The notes below the pieces were generated by a model that did no database searches, was not told the DNA's origin, and saw nothing but the letters and a program-made list of their open reading frames with translations. From assembly GCA_942491665.1 (NCBI GenBank), contig CALOBR010000010.1, positions 62,001-126,000 of the forward strand: DNA of 64,000 nt, given 5' to 3'. Source of the stretch: CAVQGZ01 sp942491665 (GTDB taxonomy: Bacteria; Actinomycetota; Actinomycetes; Jiangellales; Jiangellaceae). Within the stretch, counting starts at the first letter, position 1, and every line of letters starts with the position of its first letter. The position numbers and the translations under genes were made by a program. This document shows positions 9,701 through 16,580 of the stretch, in pieces.

Positions 9701-9859
9701 CGGCGCCGTGCTGGTTTCGTGCTGGGCGTCCCAGTCGGTCAGGAACGCATCGAACGTGTCCTTCCAGGCCGCGGCGTGCACGGTGCGCGTGGTCGTCAGC
9801 ACGCCGTCCAGGTCGAAGAGGACAGCGTCGATCTCGGTGATGGCGACTGGCGTGGGCAT
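6707..9859 (-). CDS. Beta-phosphoglucomutase / glycoside hydrolase family 65 phosphorylase fusion
   Basis: A single 1050-residue chain. Residues 1 to about 255 are a HAD-type beta-phosphoglucomutase: DAVLFDLDGVLT with Asp16/Asp18, VSSSRNCASVLEYAG and VIEDALSGVEAGKAGG. From about residue 285 a GH65 domain follows (GYNPEFVGQTETLFAVSNGYLG, WDTEVYVLPFL), with the proposed catalytic acid in VTGPDEYTTVVDNN. GH65 enzymes phosphorolyse trehalose, maltose or kojibiose to beta-glucose-1-phosphate, which the mutase turns into glucose-6-phosphate, so fusion would channel the product. Mycobacterium tuberculosis has the same two functions as neighbours (Rv3400, Rv3401). The disaccharide specificity is not resolved. 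A GAGGAG ribosome site supports the ATG. Confidence 0.93.
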   Translation of the reverse strand: MPTPVAITEIDAVLFDLDGVLTTTRTVHAAAWKDTFDAFLTDWDAQHETSTAPFNEVDDYVAHVDGKPRQDGVRDFLASRGIELPEGEPHASRDEVSVWGLSNRKQELVESELERLGVEVFPGSIAWVREVREAGLRTAVVSSSRNCASVLEYAGITNLFDERVDGATALELGLPGKPAPDMFLEAARRLGVSPERSVVIEDALSGVEAGKAGGFRYVIAVDRDGHADALTAAGADLVVDDLSELLSPPDEQVHRAGPPEHRLLAAAKRILAASGDYPTDPWRLVERGYNPEFVGQTETLFAVSNGYLGIRGAFEEEMPSFQPGTLLNGFHETWPIAYPEKAHGYATTGQTILPVPDGTSMRLFVDEDPINATTTEVLEFERALDMQRGALDRSVIYQLHDGRRFWVRTKRFVSLTNRHLACLRYQVTALDAQSRLVVSSDLVTSPRMDQGLPHDQRRSRSFGDDVLTPMGDNTDGPRVVRSFQTKQSGMTVAAGMDHEFGDHVHYVDTKVDDDRARVVFGIDAPVNETVTIYKWMAYHYGKDEAADLRYRAEASIVRARSAGYREVFDAHTSAMAEFWQRSDVEWDGYPAAQQAMRFSLFSVLQASIRAEGHGAPAKGLTGTGYEGHYFWDTEVYVLPFLIHTNPPVARSLLMHRVHMLDDARRRARDIGQAGALFPWRTISGDEASAYYAAGTAQYHIDADISYALDQYVRMTGDDELMLRHGAELLVETARMWADIGFFSDRHGGRYVIQKVTGPDEYTTVVDNNLFTNLMAAENLALAVQVVEKLRDEAPADYKRLVERTDLAPDEIDLWRQCADLIYVPYDSTEQVHLQDEGFLDLEPWDFAGTPPEKYPLLLNYHPLIIYRHQVIKQADVELATVMLPGRFTAAERERIFEMYDPLTTGDSSLSESIQAIAAADVGKYRTAEEYLIDAMSVDMADTAGNVRDGVHVASAGGSWMSLVFGFGGFRWRQGDITFRPMLPTRARRLRFPMMVRGNRLRVDIEPHVVTYTLETGERMDLRHYDQPFTVTAGSPATFEGDFHTRDADGR

Positions 9860-9936
9860 GGCTCCTCGTTCGGGCGGGGTTCTCCGACGCTAGCGGCTGG
9901 TGGCGGGGCGTGCGGACGCTACGGCGACACTGCCGC

Positions 9937-10755
9937 CTATGCGGGTTCTGACCCGGTGTCAGCCCTCACGTGGGGGCGCCGGGAAGCCGTGGCGAAGAGC
10001 CAGATGCCGACGGCGACGAGCAGCAGGCTGCCGTACTGCGCGCCGGTGAGCCCGAGGGCTGTCGCGTCGTTGGTGCGCAAGAAATCGGTCAAGAACCGCA
10101 TCGTTCCGTAGCAGACCGCAAAGGTGGCTGTCATGATTCCGGGGCGGACCCCGCGGCGGTCCAGCACCAGAAGCGTCACGATGATCGGTATCAGCCAGAG
10201 AAACTCGTAGAGGGCGGTGTTGTGGTAGGTAACGCCGATCTCGAGCGGCCCCTCGATGACGTCCCCGCCCTGGTAGGTGACGCCAAGGAAGAAGTCCGTG
10301 GGTCCGCCGAGGTGCTCGCCGACGGCGTAGCAGCCGATGCGGCCGATGGCCTGGCCGATCGCCAAGCCGAGCACGGCGCCGTCAAGAAAGACCCATCGCT
10401 GACCCTTGGGCCAGCCCCGGGTGAGCAGGGGGGCCGCCAGGGCCGCGGCGACGAAGCCACCGGTGAAGGAGAGGCCGCCCTCCCAGACGGCGATCACGTC
10501 GATGGGGGAGTCGATCCGCTCGAGGTTGGACAGGACCCACAGCACTCGGGCGCCGACCAAGCCGATCACCACCAGCCAGAAGCCGACGCGCTCGGTCTCG
10601 CCGCGGGGCACGCCGAAGCGCTCGTTGCGGCGGGCCGCGACGATGATGCCGACGATCATCCCCAGGGCGACCATGAGCCCGAACACTCGGATGGTGAGCG
10701 GCCCGATCTCGATCGTGGGGAAGGTCTCGTATCCGATCCCGGCAACAACGCTCAC
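9937..10755 (-). CDS. lgt: Prolipoprotein diacylglyceryl transferase
   Basis: A 272-residue polytopic membrane enzyme with about seven hydrophobic segments. It transfers diacylglyceryl to the lipobox cysteine of exported prolipoproteins, the first step of lipoprotein maturation; two such substrates (25857 and 34144) are in this window. The Lgt signature appears as GRIGCYAVGEHLGG, the actinobacterial variant of GRIGNFxNGE. The GTG start at 10755 is supported by TAGAGT placed six bases upstream, a leaderless-type promoter. It lies alone between the GH65 fusion and a divergent hypothetical gene. Confidence 0.93.
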   Translation of the reverse strand: MSVVAGIGYETFPTIEIGPLTIRVFGLMVALGMIVGIIVAARRNERFGVPRGETERVGFWLVVIGLVGARVLWVLSNLERIDSPIDVIAVWEGGLSFTGGFVAAALAAPLLTRGWPKGQRWVFLDGAVLGLAIGQAIGRIGCYAVGEHLGGPTDFFLGVTYQGGDVIEGPLEIGVTYHNTALYEFLWLIPIIVTLLVLDRRGVRPGIMTATFAVCYGTMRFLTDFLRTNDATALGLTGAQYGSLLLVAVGIWLFATASRRPHVRADTGSEPA

Positions 10756-10767
10756 CCGACCACTCTA
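10756..10767 (-). promoter_or_regulatory. Leaderless-type promoter of lgt
   Basis: On the minus strand TAGAGT (10767-10762) is followed by six bases and then the lgt GTG. There is no Shine-Dalgarno, so transcription is expected to begin at or next to the start codon. Confidence 0.6.
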
Positions 10768-10812
10768 GGTACCCACCGGCCCGTCATCGTCGAGCCCGTC
10801 GGCACCGGCGAG

Positions 10813-11622
10813 ATGGCGATGGGTGCGGTGATGGCCTCGGGTCGACTCGCTCGACGCTCGCTTCGACTCGCGGGCCGGTTGTCCGCACCGGTGGCTCGGC
10901 TCGCTGTCGACCCTCCGCTCGTGCCGCACGCATGGCGACCTATCCGCCGGTTCGAGCAGTGGGGCCGCGACTGGCAGGCCCAACGCAGCTCGCTGGTTCG
11001 CTCCGGCGTCGACGCGACGACCGAGCTGGCGGCGACCGCGGCACACGTCGTGCTGCCCCTGGTCGACCTGACCCCGGTCGTTCACGGCGTGCTCGAACGG
11101 CTCGATCTCGACGCGGTGGCGACGCAGGCGTTGGCCGACCTCGATCTGACATCCGTCGTCGACCAGGTGATCGATGAGCTCGACGTCGGTGCGGTGCTCA
11201 ACGATGCGCTGCGCGAGGTGGACCTCACCCAAGTGGTGGTCCAGCAGGTGGAGCTCGGCCACGTTGTCGCAGAGGCGCTCGACGAGGTCGACCTGACCCA
11301 GATCGTGCTGACCCGGGTCGACCTGGCGGCGCTGGCGACCGCTGTTCTCGACACCCTCGACCTGACCGAGCTCGTTCAGCAACGCGTGGATCTGGCGGGG
11401 ATCGCTAAGGAGGTCGTCGACGAGATCGACCTTCCGCAGATCATTCAGGAGTCGACCGGCTCGGTGGCGTCCGAGGCCGTGCAGTCGGCGCGGATGACGA
11501 GCGTCGACGCCGACGACGCGATCTCCGCCTTCGCCGACAAGCTGTTGCTGCGTCGGCGTCGACGCACGGTTCAGTCCGGGGCGCAGCTCGAGGGTGAGTC
11601 GGAGGGCAGTGGCGAGACATGA
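10813..11622 (+). CDS. Hypothetical protein with tandem D-L-T helical repeats
   Basis: About 269 residues, not recognised as a named family. The N-terminus is basic (RLARRSLRLAGRL), then PHAWRPIRRFEQWGRDW. From about residue 95 to 215 there are roughly ten short repeats of 10-13 residues of the form D-[LV]-[TA]-x-[VI]-V-x-x-x-[LV]-x-x-[LV], for example DLTSVVDQVIDEL, DLTQVVVQQVEL and DLTELVQQRV. The periodicity suggests amphipathic helices, a coiled assembly or a membrane-surface scaffold. There is no signal peptide or clear transmembrane segment. The C-terminus is Arg-rich (LLLRRRRRTVQ). It overlaps the RDD-protein ATG by four bases, so the two are co-translated and probably act together. 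The start is uncertain; ATG 10813 and 10819 are both possible. Confidence 0.7.
   Translation: MAMGAVMASGRLARRSLRLAGRLSAPVARLAVDPPLVPHAWRPIRRFEQWGRDWQAQRSSLVRSGVDATTELAATAAHVVLPLVDLTPVVHGVLERLDLDAVATQALADLDLTSVVDQVIDELDVGAVLNDALREVDLTQVVVQQVELGHVVAEALDEVDLTQIVLTRVDLAALATAVLDTLDLTELVQQRVDLAGIAKEVVDEIDLPQIIQESTGSVASEAVQSARMTSVDADDAISAFADKLLLRRRRRTVQSGAQLEGESEGSGET
11100..11442 (+). repeat. In-frame degenerate repeat tract (GAC-CTG-ACC-type units)
   Basis: Coding repeat region of the D-L-T protein. Units begin with a GAC CTG ACC or GAT CTG sequence about every 30-39 bases. The copies are diverged rather than identical, so this looks like old duplication kept by protein structure, not a recent slippage array. 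Confidence 0.6.
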
Positions 11623-12170
11623 CGGAGCCGGGGTTCGACATGCACGGGGACAGTGCGCTGCCCAGTTGGGCGGCCGCCGTGCCGAGCGAGGCACGGGCCT
11701 TCCAGGGTCATCGCGCCGGCTTCGTCACCCGGGCGGTCGCTGTGGGCATCGACTTCGCGGTCGTCGCCGGGGCGATGCTGCTCACCTACATCGGCTGGGC
11801 CGCGCTGGTGTTTGTCGTCCGGCCTTCCAACTACAGCCTGCCCGGTGTCTCGTTCGGCATGCTGCTGGCGGCGTCTGCAGCCGGCGCCTGGCTGTACTTC
11901 ACCGTCTCCTGGTCGACGACGGGCCGGACCGTCGGGGCCAAGGTGATGGGCATCCGCGTCGTGAACTACCGCGGGAAGGTGATGCGTCTCGGCGGCGCCG
12001 CCACTCGAGCGGCCTTCTGCCTCGGATTCATGCCGGGGCTCTTCTGGGCGATCGTCAGCGACCAGAACCGGTCGCTGCAAGACACCGTGATGCGGACGTC
12101 GGTGATCTACGACTGGACCTCCCGGCCTGCCCAGCGGGAGTCGCACGTGGCCCCTCCGGACGAGACATGA
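11619..12170 (+). CDS. RDD family membrane protein
   Basis: 183 residues. The start ATG overlaps the previous stop. An N-terminal cytoplasmic tail of about 35 residues leads to the RDD box FQGHRAGFVTRAVAVGIDFAVV, with Arg and Asp in the expected places. Three hydrophobic segments are visible: near 40-62, near 80-100 (LLAASAAGAWLYFTVSW) and after GRTVGAKVMGIRVVN, which is the second RDD motif. RDD proteins are small membrane proteins of mostly unknown role; a few are linked to ion transport. Its tight coupling to the repeat protein suggests a membrane partner for it. Confidence 0.85.
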   Translation: MTEPGFDMHGDSALPSWAAAVPSEARAFQGHRAGFVTRAVAVGIDFAVVAGAMLLTYIGWAALVFVVRPSNYSLPGVSFGMLLAASAAGAWLYFTVSWSTTGRTVGAKVMGIRVVNYRGKVMRLGGAATRAAFCLGFMPGLFWAIVSDQNRSLQDTVMRTSVIYDWTSRPAQRESHVAPPDET

Positions 12171-12217
12171 CCTACGACCGATGACGGAAGCGACTGTGGC
12201 GCGCTACAACGGCTGGT

Positions 12218-13147
12218 GTGGACGTCATCGAGGTGTGCGGCCTTCGCAAGGCCTACGGGGAGCTGCAAGCGGTCGACGGAGTGGCCTGGTCGGTGGCCGA
12301 GCAGGAGGTCGTGGCCATCCTCGGGCCGAACGGGGCGGGCAAGACCACGACCGTCGAGATCGTGGAGGGCTACCGGCAGCGTGACTCCGGGTCCGTGAGT
12401 GTGCTCGGTTTCGACCCGGCATCCGGCGGGCGTGCCTACCGCGAGCGCATCGGCATCGTGCTGCAGGAGGCCGGGTTCGAGGACCAGTTCACGGTCCGTG
12501 AGCTGCTGCGGCTGCAGGCCGGGTTCTACCCGCACCCGCGACCGGTGGCCGACGTGGTCGCCATGGTCGGGCTCGAGGACAAGGCTGACGCGCGGGTCAA
12601 GACTCTCTCGGGCGGTCAGCGCCGTCGCCTCGACCTCGGGCTCGGAATCGTCGGCAACCCCGACGTCCTGTTCCTGGACGAGCCCACCACCGGCTTCGAC
12701 CCGTCCGCGCGGCGTCGCGCCTGGGACCTCGTCGACGCTCTGCGCGACCTGGGTGCCACGATCCTGCTCACGACGCACTACATGGACGAGGCGGAGCACC
12801 TGGCTGACCGGGTCATCGTCTTCAACCGCGGCCGCATCGTGGCTGAGGGCACTCCCGAGCAGCTCGCGGCCCTCGCCGGGGCCGAGACCGTTGTGTCGTT
12901 CCGGCTGCCAGATGGCGTGCATCTCGACCGCCTCCCCGAGATGGGAACAGCGCGCCGGGTCGCCGGCTCCACGGTGGAGGTGCGGTCGGTGCAGCCGACG
13001 GCCGACGTGCACGCGCTGACCGAATGGGCCATGGCCACCAAGGTGGAGCTGGCCGACCTGAGTCTGACCCGGCCGAGCCTCGAGGATGTCTACCTCGACC
13101 TCACCGACGTGGTCGAGCGAACTGCGACCCCCGGGATGCCCGAGTGA
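12218..13147 (+). CDS. ABC exporter ATP-binding protein (DrrA/NodI-like)
   Basis: A 309-residue ATPase with Walker A GPNGAGKTTTVE, signature LSGGQRRRLDLGLG, Walker B VLFLDEPTTGFDP and the switch segment LLTTHYMDEAEHLAD. The C-terminal extension of about 90 residues is usual for drug- or polyketide-exporting subfamilies. It powers the permease encoded next, whose GTG overlaps this stop by four bases. Substrate unknown. TACAAC seven bases before the GTG has the spacing of a leaderless promoter but lacks the final T of a good -10. Confidence 0.92.
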   Translation: MDVIEVCGLRKAYGELQAVDGVAWSVAEQEVVAILGPNGAGKTTTVEIVEGYRQRDSGSVSVLGFDPASGGRAYRERIGIVLQEAGFEDQFTVRELLRLQAGFYPHPRPVADVVAMVGLEDKADARVKTLSGGQRRRLDLGLGIVGNPDVLFLDEPTTGFDPSARRRAWDLVDALRDLGATILLTTHYMDEAEHLADRVIVFNRGRIVAEGTPEQLAALAGAETVVSFRLPDGVHLDRLPEMGTARRVAGSTVEVRSVQPTADVHALTEWAMATKVELADLSLTRPSLEDVYLDLTDVVERTATPGMPE

Positions 13148-14844
13148 GCGCGACCACGGGTGGGCTGCTGGGTCGGCAGACCTCGCACGAGCTCGTCGGG
13201 GTTGCCCGCACACCCGTCGTGCTGTTCTTCGCGTTGGCCTTTCCAGTGGTCTTCTTCGTCATCCTTGCCGCGTTCGTGGGCAACGAGACGATCGACCTTC
13301 GGTCCGGGGTGCGTGTCTCGCAGTTCTTGGCCCCGGCGTTCGCGTCCTTCGGCATCGCCATGGCCACGTTCTCGTTCCTCGCCATCGGCTTCGCCGAGAT
13401 CCGCTTCAACGGCGTACTCAAACGCTTCACCGGCAGTCCGTTGCCGTGGTGGGTGCTGCTCGGTGGGCGTGTGCTGGCGGGCACATTGCTCGCCTTCGTC
13501 GCGGTCACGGTGCTGCTCGCCATCGGTGTGCTCGCCTACGACCTGCAGATCCTGTGGGAGCGCATGCCTGCCGCGCTGGTCACGATTGTCGTGGCGGCGA
13601 TGTCGTTCAGTGCGCTCGGCCTGGCCGTCGCCGCCCTGGCGCCGTCGGCCCAGGCAGCCATCGCCATCGCGAACGGGATCGTGATCCCGCTGGCCTTTCT
13701 GTCCGACATGTTCGTGGTCGGCGAGCTGCCCCAATGGCTGGCCACGATCGGCTGGTTCTTCCCGCTCAAACACCTGGTGAACGCGCTCGGGGATGCGTTC
13801 AACCCGTTCATCGACACCAGTGGTCTCTACCTCGACCACCTTGCCGTGATCGTCGTCTGGGGGGTGGTCGGCGCGCTGCTGGCCCTGTGGGGGATACGTC
13901 GAGAGACCGCACGCGCTGAGTCCGGTGGCCCCCCCGAGAGCCTCTCAGGTGAGGAGTCGGCGCCGGCATGGCTGGTGTCGGGCCCGGACGCGCGTCCGCG
14001 CCGGGCGGGCCGTCCGTCCCCGAGCGCATTGGTGTCCGATCAGCTACGGCATGCGAACGCGGTGCAGTGGCGCGACTGGAGCTCGCCGTTCTTCGGCATC
14101 GCCTTCCCGGCCCTGTTCGTCATGCTCCTCCCGACGGTGTTCGCCGCTGATGACCCCGTGTTCCGACTCGAGGTGGCCCAGACGGTCGCCGCGAGCATGA
14201 CGATCTACGGAGCCGCGGTGATCTCCTACGTCAACATGCCGCAAGGGCTGGCTGAGGCCCGTGACCAGGGCGTGCTCAAGCGGTGGGCGGGAACGCCACT
14301 GCCCACGTGGGCGATTTTCGGCGGTCGGGCGGCCTCGTCCGTGTGGCTCGCCCTGCTGGCGCTGCTGGCCGTGTACCTGTTGGCGGTCCCCGTCTACGGC
14401 GTGACCGTGCCGTCCAGCTGGCCGAGCGCCCTGCTCGTGCTGGTGGTGAGCGTGGTCTGCTTCGCCGCGCTCGGCATGGCCGTGGTGTCACTGGTGCACG
14501 GTGCCCAGTCGGCCCTCGCCATCTGCCTCGGCAGCCTGATCACCCTGTCGTTCTTCAGCGACATCTTCATCGTGGGGGCGGAGTTCCCGCGCTGGCTGGA
14601 CGTGCTCAGCTATGTGTTCCCGCTGCGGCACGCGGTGAACGCCTTCACCGATGCCATGGCCGCGGACGCGGCCGGGTGGGTCGTGACCTGGCCGCAGATG
14701 GCCGTGGTGGTGGCCTGGGGACTCGGCGGCCTGCTTGTCACCCTGCGCTGGTTCTCCAGCGCCCCGCGGGGTCGGCCCCCTGCGGCTGGGTATGGCAAAC
14801 CCGCCCCCGCGCAGGGGCCGACGTCGGCCAGCCTGGCTTCGTAG
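13144..14844 (+). CDS. ABC-2 type permease with two fused membrane domains
   Basis: 566 residues comprising two ABC-2 permease units in one chain. The halves carry matching landmarks: GVLKRFTGSPLPWW and GVLKRWAGTPLPTW, then FFPLKHLVNAL and VFPLRHAVNAF. Each half has about six hydrophobic segments, and a hydrophilic linker near residues 250-300 joins them. One molecule could therefore supply the whole transmembrane part that is usually a dimer, pairing with two copies of the upstream ATPase. Exporters of drugs, lipids or peptides have this fold; the cargo is unknown. The GTG start sits inside the ATPase stop. Confidence 0.9.
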   Translation: MSATTGGLLGRQTSHELVGVARTPVVLFFALAFPVVFFVILAAFVGNETIDLRSGVRVSQFLAPAFASFGIAMATFSFLAIGFAEIRFNGVLKRFTGSPLPWWVLLGGRVLAGTLLAFVAVTVLLAIGVLAYDLQILWERMPAALVTIVVAAMSFSALGLAVAALAPSAQAAIAIANGIVIPLAFLSDMFVVGELPQWLATIGWFFPLKHLVNALGDAFNPFIDTSGLYLDHLAVIVVWGVVGALLALWGIRRETARAESGGPPESLSGEESAPAWLVSGPDARPRRAGRPSPSALVSDQLRHANAVQWRDWSSPFFGIAFPALFVMLLPTVFAADDPVFRLEVAQTVAASMTIYGAAVISYVNMPQGLAEARDQGVLKRWAGTPLPTWAIFGGRAASSVWLALLALLAVYLLAVPVYGVTVPSSWPSALLVLVVSVVCFAALGMAVVSLVHGAQSALAICLGSLITLSFFSDIFIVGAEFPRWLDVLSYVFPLRHAVNAFTDAMAADAAGWVVTWPQMAVVVAWGLGGLLVTLRWFSSAPRGRPPAAGYGKPAPAQGPTSASLAS

Positions 14845-14868
14845 GGGCGCAGCGAGGGGCGAGGTTGC

Positions 14869-14884
14869 CCAGCGGTCGCGCTGG
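14869..14884. terminator. Weak hairpin between convergent genes
   Basis: CCAGCG-GTCG-CGCTGG forms a perfect six-base-pair stem in the 42-base gap between the permease and ppa. There is no clear T-run on either side, so termination here is only a possibility. Confidence 0.3.
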
Positions 14885-14886
14885 CC

Positions 14887-15402
14887 TCAGTGGCCGCCGC
14901 CGGCGGCCAGACGCTCCTGCTCACGCTCGTAGGACGCCTTGATCTCGGCCTCGGCCGCTGAGCGACCGACCCAGATCGCGCCCTCCACCGACTTGCCGGG
15001 CTCGAGCTCCTTGTAGACCTCGAAGAAGTGCTGGATCTCCAGCCGGTCGAAGTCGGGGACGTGGTGGATGTCGCGGATGTGCTCCATGCGCGGGTCGTCG
15101 ATCGGCACGCAGAGCACCTTGTCGTCCCCGCCCTTCTCGTCCTTCATCCGGAACATGCCGATCGTGCGGCACCGGATGAGGCACCCCGGAAACGTGGGCT
15201 CGTCCAGCAGCACCAGGGCGTCGAGCGGGTCTTCGTCCTCACCGAGAGTGTCGTCGATGAACCCGTAGTCGTGCGGGTAGCGGGTGGAGGTGAACAGCCG
15301 ACGGTCGAGCTTGATGCGGTTGGTCTCGTGGTCGACCTCGTACTTGTTCCGGCTGCCGGCCGGGATCTCGATCGTGACGTTGAACTCGCTCGTCTCGCCC
15401 AT
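14887..15402 (-). CDS. ppa: Inorganic pyrophosphatase
   Basis: A 171-residue family I pyrophosphatase. It hydrolyses the pyrophosphate released by biosynthesis and thereby drives those reactions forward. Visible family motifs are VTIEIPAGSRNKYEVDHE, RYPHDYGFIDDTLGEDEDPLD (signature with metal-binding Asp residues) and DDKVLCVPIDDPR. The second of two in-frame ATGs (15402) is chosen because GAGAGGGAG lies directly before it; the first (15417) would place that ribosome site inside the gene. It is transcribed alone, divergently from the metalloprotease gene. Confidence 0.96.
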   Translation of the reverse strand: MGETSEFNVTIEIPAGSRNKYEVDHETNRIKLDRRLFTSTRYPHDYGFIDDTLGEDEDPLDALVLLDEPTFPGCLIRCRTIGMFRMKDEKGGDDKVLCVPIDDPRMEHIRDIHHVPDFDRLEIQHFFEVYKELEPGKSVEGAIWVGRSAAEAEIKASYEREQERLAAGGGH

Positions 15403-15475
15403 GGGCTCCCTCTCCACCGGTCCGTGCGCACCGACCCATGCCGGTCTCCGGCGGCACAGTCTGGCGCATCACACG

Positions 15476-15481
15476 TACCTT
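15476..15481 (+). promoter_or_regulatory. Leaderless-type -10 of the DUF2342 gene
   Basis: TACCTT ends seven bases before GTG 15489. No Shine-Dalgarno is present, which favours GTG 15489 over the adjacent ATG 15492. Confidence 0.5.
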
Positions 15482-15488
15482 TGTCGGC

Positions 15489-16574
15489 GTGATGGCTGAT
15501 CCCGATCCGCGACTCGACATGGTCGACTGGGGCCTCGCTGTCACGACTGCGCGTCGCATCGCGGGATCGGGTCCGTCTCTGACTCCGGAGGAGACCGAGC
15601 AGACGGTCTCCCAGCTGCGCGAGCACGCCGCCGCAGCAGAGGAGTTCGTCGCCGCGCACACCGGCCTGCAGGCACCGGCGGGCACGTCACCGGTGGTCGT
15701 CGTCGACCGCGCTGGCTGGGCCCAGGCCAACGCCGACGCCTTCCAGGTGCTGCTGACGCCCGTGATGGGTCGGCTGCGAGAGAAGAAGAAGGGGCCCAGC
15801 CCGTTCGACATCGTGGGCAAGCGGCTCACCGGGATCGAGCTCGGCCTCATGCTGGGCTTCTTGGCCAGCAAGGTGCTCGGCCAGTACGACCCCTTTCTGC
15901 TGCCGAGCGAGGACGAGCCCGAGGTGCACGGGCGGCTGCTGCTCGTCGCCCCGAACATCGTGGAGGTCGAGCGCCAGCTCGGGGTGCTGCCGGAGGACTT
16001 CCGCATGTGGGTGTGCCTGCACGAGGAGACCCACCGGGTGCAGTTCAGCGCGGTGCCCTGGATGCGTGAGCACGTCCGCGGCGAGATCGATCTCGTCATC
16101 GGGGCCACCCCCGTCGACCTCGGCGAGCTGTTGGGCCGCATCATCGGCGCGGCCCGCACCATCGGCGACGTGGCCCGCCCGGGCTCCGAGGGCCCGTCCC
16201 TGCTCGACATCGTGCAGTCCGACGAGCAGCGCGAGGTCGTCAACCGGCTGTCGGCGGTGATGTCGCTGCTGGAGGGGCATGCCGACGTGGTGATGGACGA
16301 CGTCGGGCCGGACGTGGTGCCCAGCGTTGCGACCATTCGAGCACGCTTCTCCAAGCGTCGCGACTCTGCGATCGGGCTGAGCCGCATCCTGCGGCGGCTG
16401 CTGGGTCTGGAGGCGAAGATGCGCCAGTACCGCGACGGGGCCGCGTTCGTCCGTGGTGTGCAAGACAAGGTGGGCATCGAGGGCTTCAACGCGGTGTGGA
16501 CGAGTGCCGACCTGCTGCCCTCGCCGGACGAGATCCAGAAGCCGGACTCCTGGGTCACCCGCGTGCACGGCTGA
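15489..16574 (+). CDS. DUF2342 zinc-dependent metalloprotease-like protein
   Basis: 361 residues of the actinobacterial DUF2342 family, sometimes labelled F420-biosynthesis-associated protein. The centre carries VCLHEETHRVQF, an H-E-x-x-H zincin motif, after a hydrophobic stretch (ELGLMLGFLASKVLGQYDPF). A later EGHADVVMDDVG contributes an acidic/His cluster that may complete the zinc site. Peptidase activity is predicted, and I know of no firm substrate. There is no signal peptide, so a cytoplasmic location is likely. It is directly followed by tilS, a conserved neighbour. GTG is chosen as the start from promoter geometry, with ATG three bases later as alternative. Confidence 0.85.
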   Translation: MMADPDPRLDMVDWGLAVTTARRIAGSGPSLTPEETEQTVSQLREHAAAAEEFVAAHTGLQAPAGTSPVVVVDRAGWAQANADAFQVLLTPVMGRLREKKKGPSPFDIVGKRLTGIELGLMLGFLASKVLGQYDPFLLPSEDEPEVHGRLLLVAPNIVEVERQLGVLPEDFRMWVCLHEETHRVQFSAVPWMREHVRGEIDLVIGATPVDLGELLGRIIGAARTIGDVARPGSEGPSLLDIVQSDEQREVVNRLSAVMSLLEGHADVVMDDVGPDVVPSVATIRARFSKRRDSAIGLSRILRRLLGLEAKMRQYRDGAAFVRGVQDKVGIEGFNAVWTSADLLPSPDEIQKPDSWVTRVHG

Positions 16575-16580
16575 GCCGTC

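Noticed and set aside
11100..11442. D-L-T repeat tract as a recent tandem repeat or CRISPR-like array
   Set aside because: Units differ in sequence and length and remain in frame; there are no identical repeats with spacers.
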